A DNA stretch of 53,481 bases from Candidatus Pseudelusimicrobium marinum (GTDB taxonomy: Bacteria > Elusimicrobiota > Elusimicrobia > Elusimicrobiales > Elusimicrobiaceae), in the NCBI GenBank assembly GCA_018656005.1, contig JABHZW010000020.1:1-53481 (forward strand). Reading direction: 5' to 3'. Numbering within the stretch: the first letter of the stretch is position 1; the number at the start of each line of letters is the position of its first letter. Positions 52,973 to 53,481 of the stretch are shown here, in pieces. The position numbers and the translations under genes were made by a program. The notes beneath the pieces were generated by a model, which worked only from the letters and a program-made list of their open reading frames with translations, was not told the origin of the DNA and ran no database searches.

Positions 52973-53481
52973 TGTAATCCGACTTTACATTTACCGCCAC
53001 AACCACCTTCTTCGTTGTGTTTGTCTAATGATATTTTTTCTTCTTTTTTATATTCATCAATTCTTTTCATTAATTCGTCAAAATTGATTTTATCACTAGG
53101 CAACATCGGTCCGTCTACACAAGCAAATTTGTTTTTGCCATCTACATTTACCCTACAGCAACCACACATACCTGTGCCGTCTACCATAATTGGGTTCATA
53201 CTGGAATATGGTTGAACACCATTCTTGCTCATTAATTGGCTCACGAATTTCATCATTATTAATGGTCCGATTATAAAGCCAGCTGTAATTTTTTCGCCAC
53301 CGTCTATTGTTTCTTGCAATGCGTCTGTTACAAAACCTTTTTTGCCTACAGAACCATCATCTGTGCAAGGCACATAAACATCGGATACTTCTTCCATTTC
53401 TTTTTGCAAAATCAACAAGTCTTTATTTCTTGCACCGATAACAGATACTACTCTGTTGCCAGCATCTTTTAAAGCTTTTGC
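52969..53481 (-). CDS. NfnA/SudB-like ferredoxin-NADP reductase subunit, 5' end cut
   Basis: The frame is open to the window edge, 170 residues visible; the true start is beyond 53481. The visible part is the C-terminal half: AGNRVVSVIGARNKDLL, CTDDGSVGKKGFVTDAL and the 2Fe-2S cysteines in DGTGMCGCCRVNV with FACVDGP, ending in a cysteine-rich tail (EEGGCGGKC). This is the sulfide dehydrogenase/dihydroorotate dehydrogenase electron-transfer subunit pattern (NfnA), which in NADH-dependent ferredoxin:NADP reductase pairs with an NfnB/GltA-like protein. A partner could follow upstream, outside the window. Confidence 0.88.
   Translation of the reverse strand, partial: AKALKDAGNRVVSVIGARNKDLLILQKEMEEVSDVYVPCTDDGSVGKKGFVTDALQETIDGGEKITAGFIIGPLIMMKFVSQLMSKNGVQPYSSMNPIMVDGTGMCGCCRVNVDGKNKFACVDGPMLPSDKINFDELMKRIDEYKKEEKISLDKHNEEGGCGGKCKVGLH

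Overview
The window is an AT-rich bacterial chromosome segment (about one third G+C by eye) made almost entirely of housekeeping genes, separated by very short gaps or by dense clusters of small palindromic repeats. The gene content (LL-diaminopimelate aminotransferase route to DAP, meso-DAP-type MurE, an HldD-like epimerase, small type IV pilin-like proteins with GFTLIELLVV N-termini, NfnA-like reductase subunit) fits a Gram-negative anaerobe. An Elusimicrobiota-like lineage is my best guess, but this is inference and not proven by any marker here. No phage, IS transposase, rRNA or CRISPR array is visible.

Layout: 1-1842 a truncated unknown protein; 1844-4220 nusB-ligA (minus); 4319-5607 infC, rpmI, rplT; 5608-6184 a repeat cluster; 6185-6892 pilin 1 (minus); 7073-11119 pheS-pheT, a coiled-coil protein and zapA; 11170-12757 an iron-sulfur membrane protein, tRNA-Gly and an anchored unknown protein; 12783-16337 a thioesterase, a squalene/phytoene synthase, QueG-like, a receiver-domain protein and tilS; 16354-18665 sppA, a YIP1-like protein and nnrE (minus); 18749-25405 dapA-dapL-lysC-asd-dapB-dapF-murC; 25374-28059 murE-murD (minus); 28078-31006 a TIGR02757-like protein, a GH13 hydrolase and a membrane transporter-like protein; 31009-40108 the F-type ATP synthase operon, interrupted between atpA and atpG by an HldD-like epimerase and an unknown anchored protein; 40412-44511 a Nudix hydrolase and dnaE; 44628-45750 a small basic protein, a structured RNA or terminator, and pilin 2; 46131-51755 folD, a lipoprotein, a phosphodiesterase, a PHP protein, Nfu, a PduO-like protein and three envelope proteins; 51759-53481 a tyrosine recombinase and an NfnA-like fragment.

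Functionally, aspartate is taken through LysC, Asd, DapA, DapB, DapL and DapF to meso-DAP, which MurC/MurD/MurE build into peptidoglycan precursor; these genes lie side by side. The translation genes and the ATP synthase form the other large blocks.

The most unusual content is a repeat system. Many short perfect hairpins (5-8 bp stems, mostly 3-nt loops) sit exactly on stop codons, between Shine-Dalgarno and ATG, or in the middle of longer repeats. In related copies the flanks are conserved while the two arms of the hairpin change together, so pairing is kept and sequence is not. Two pilin genes carry such ~100-bp repeats inside their leader, next to a (CA)n tract. Pilin 1, with (CA)7, is in frame from a leaderless ATG; pilin 2, with (CA)8, is out of frame by exactly one CA unit. 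This looks like a phase-variable pilin pair. Many genes also appear to be leaderless (a -10 box 6-9 nt before ATG, no Shine-Dalgarno).
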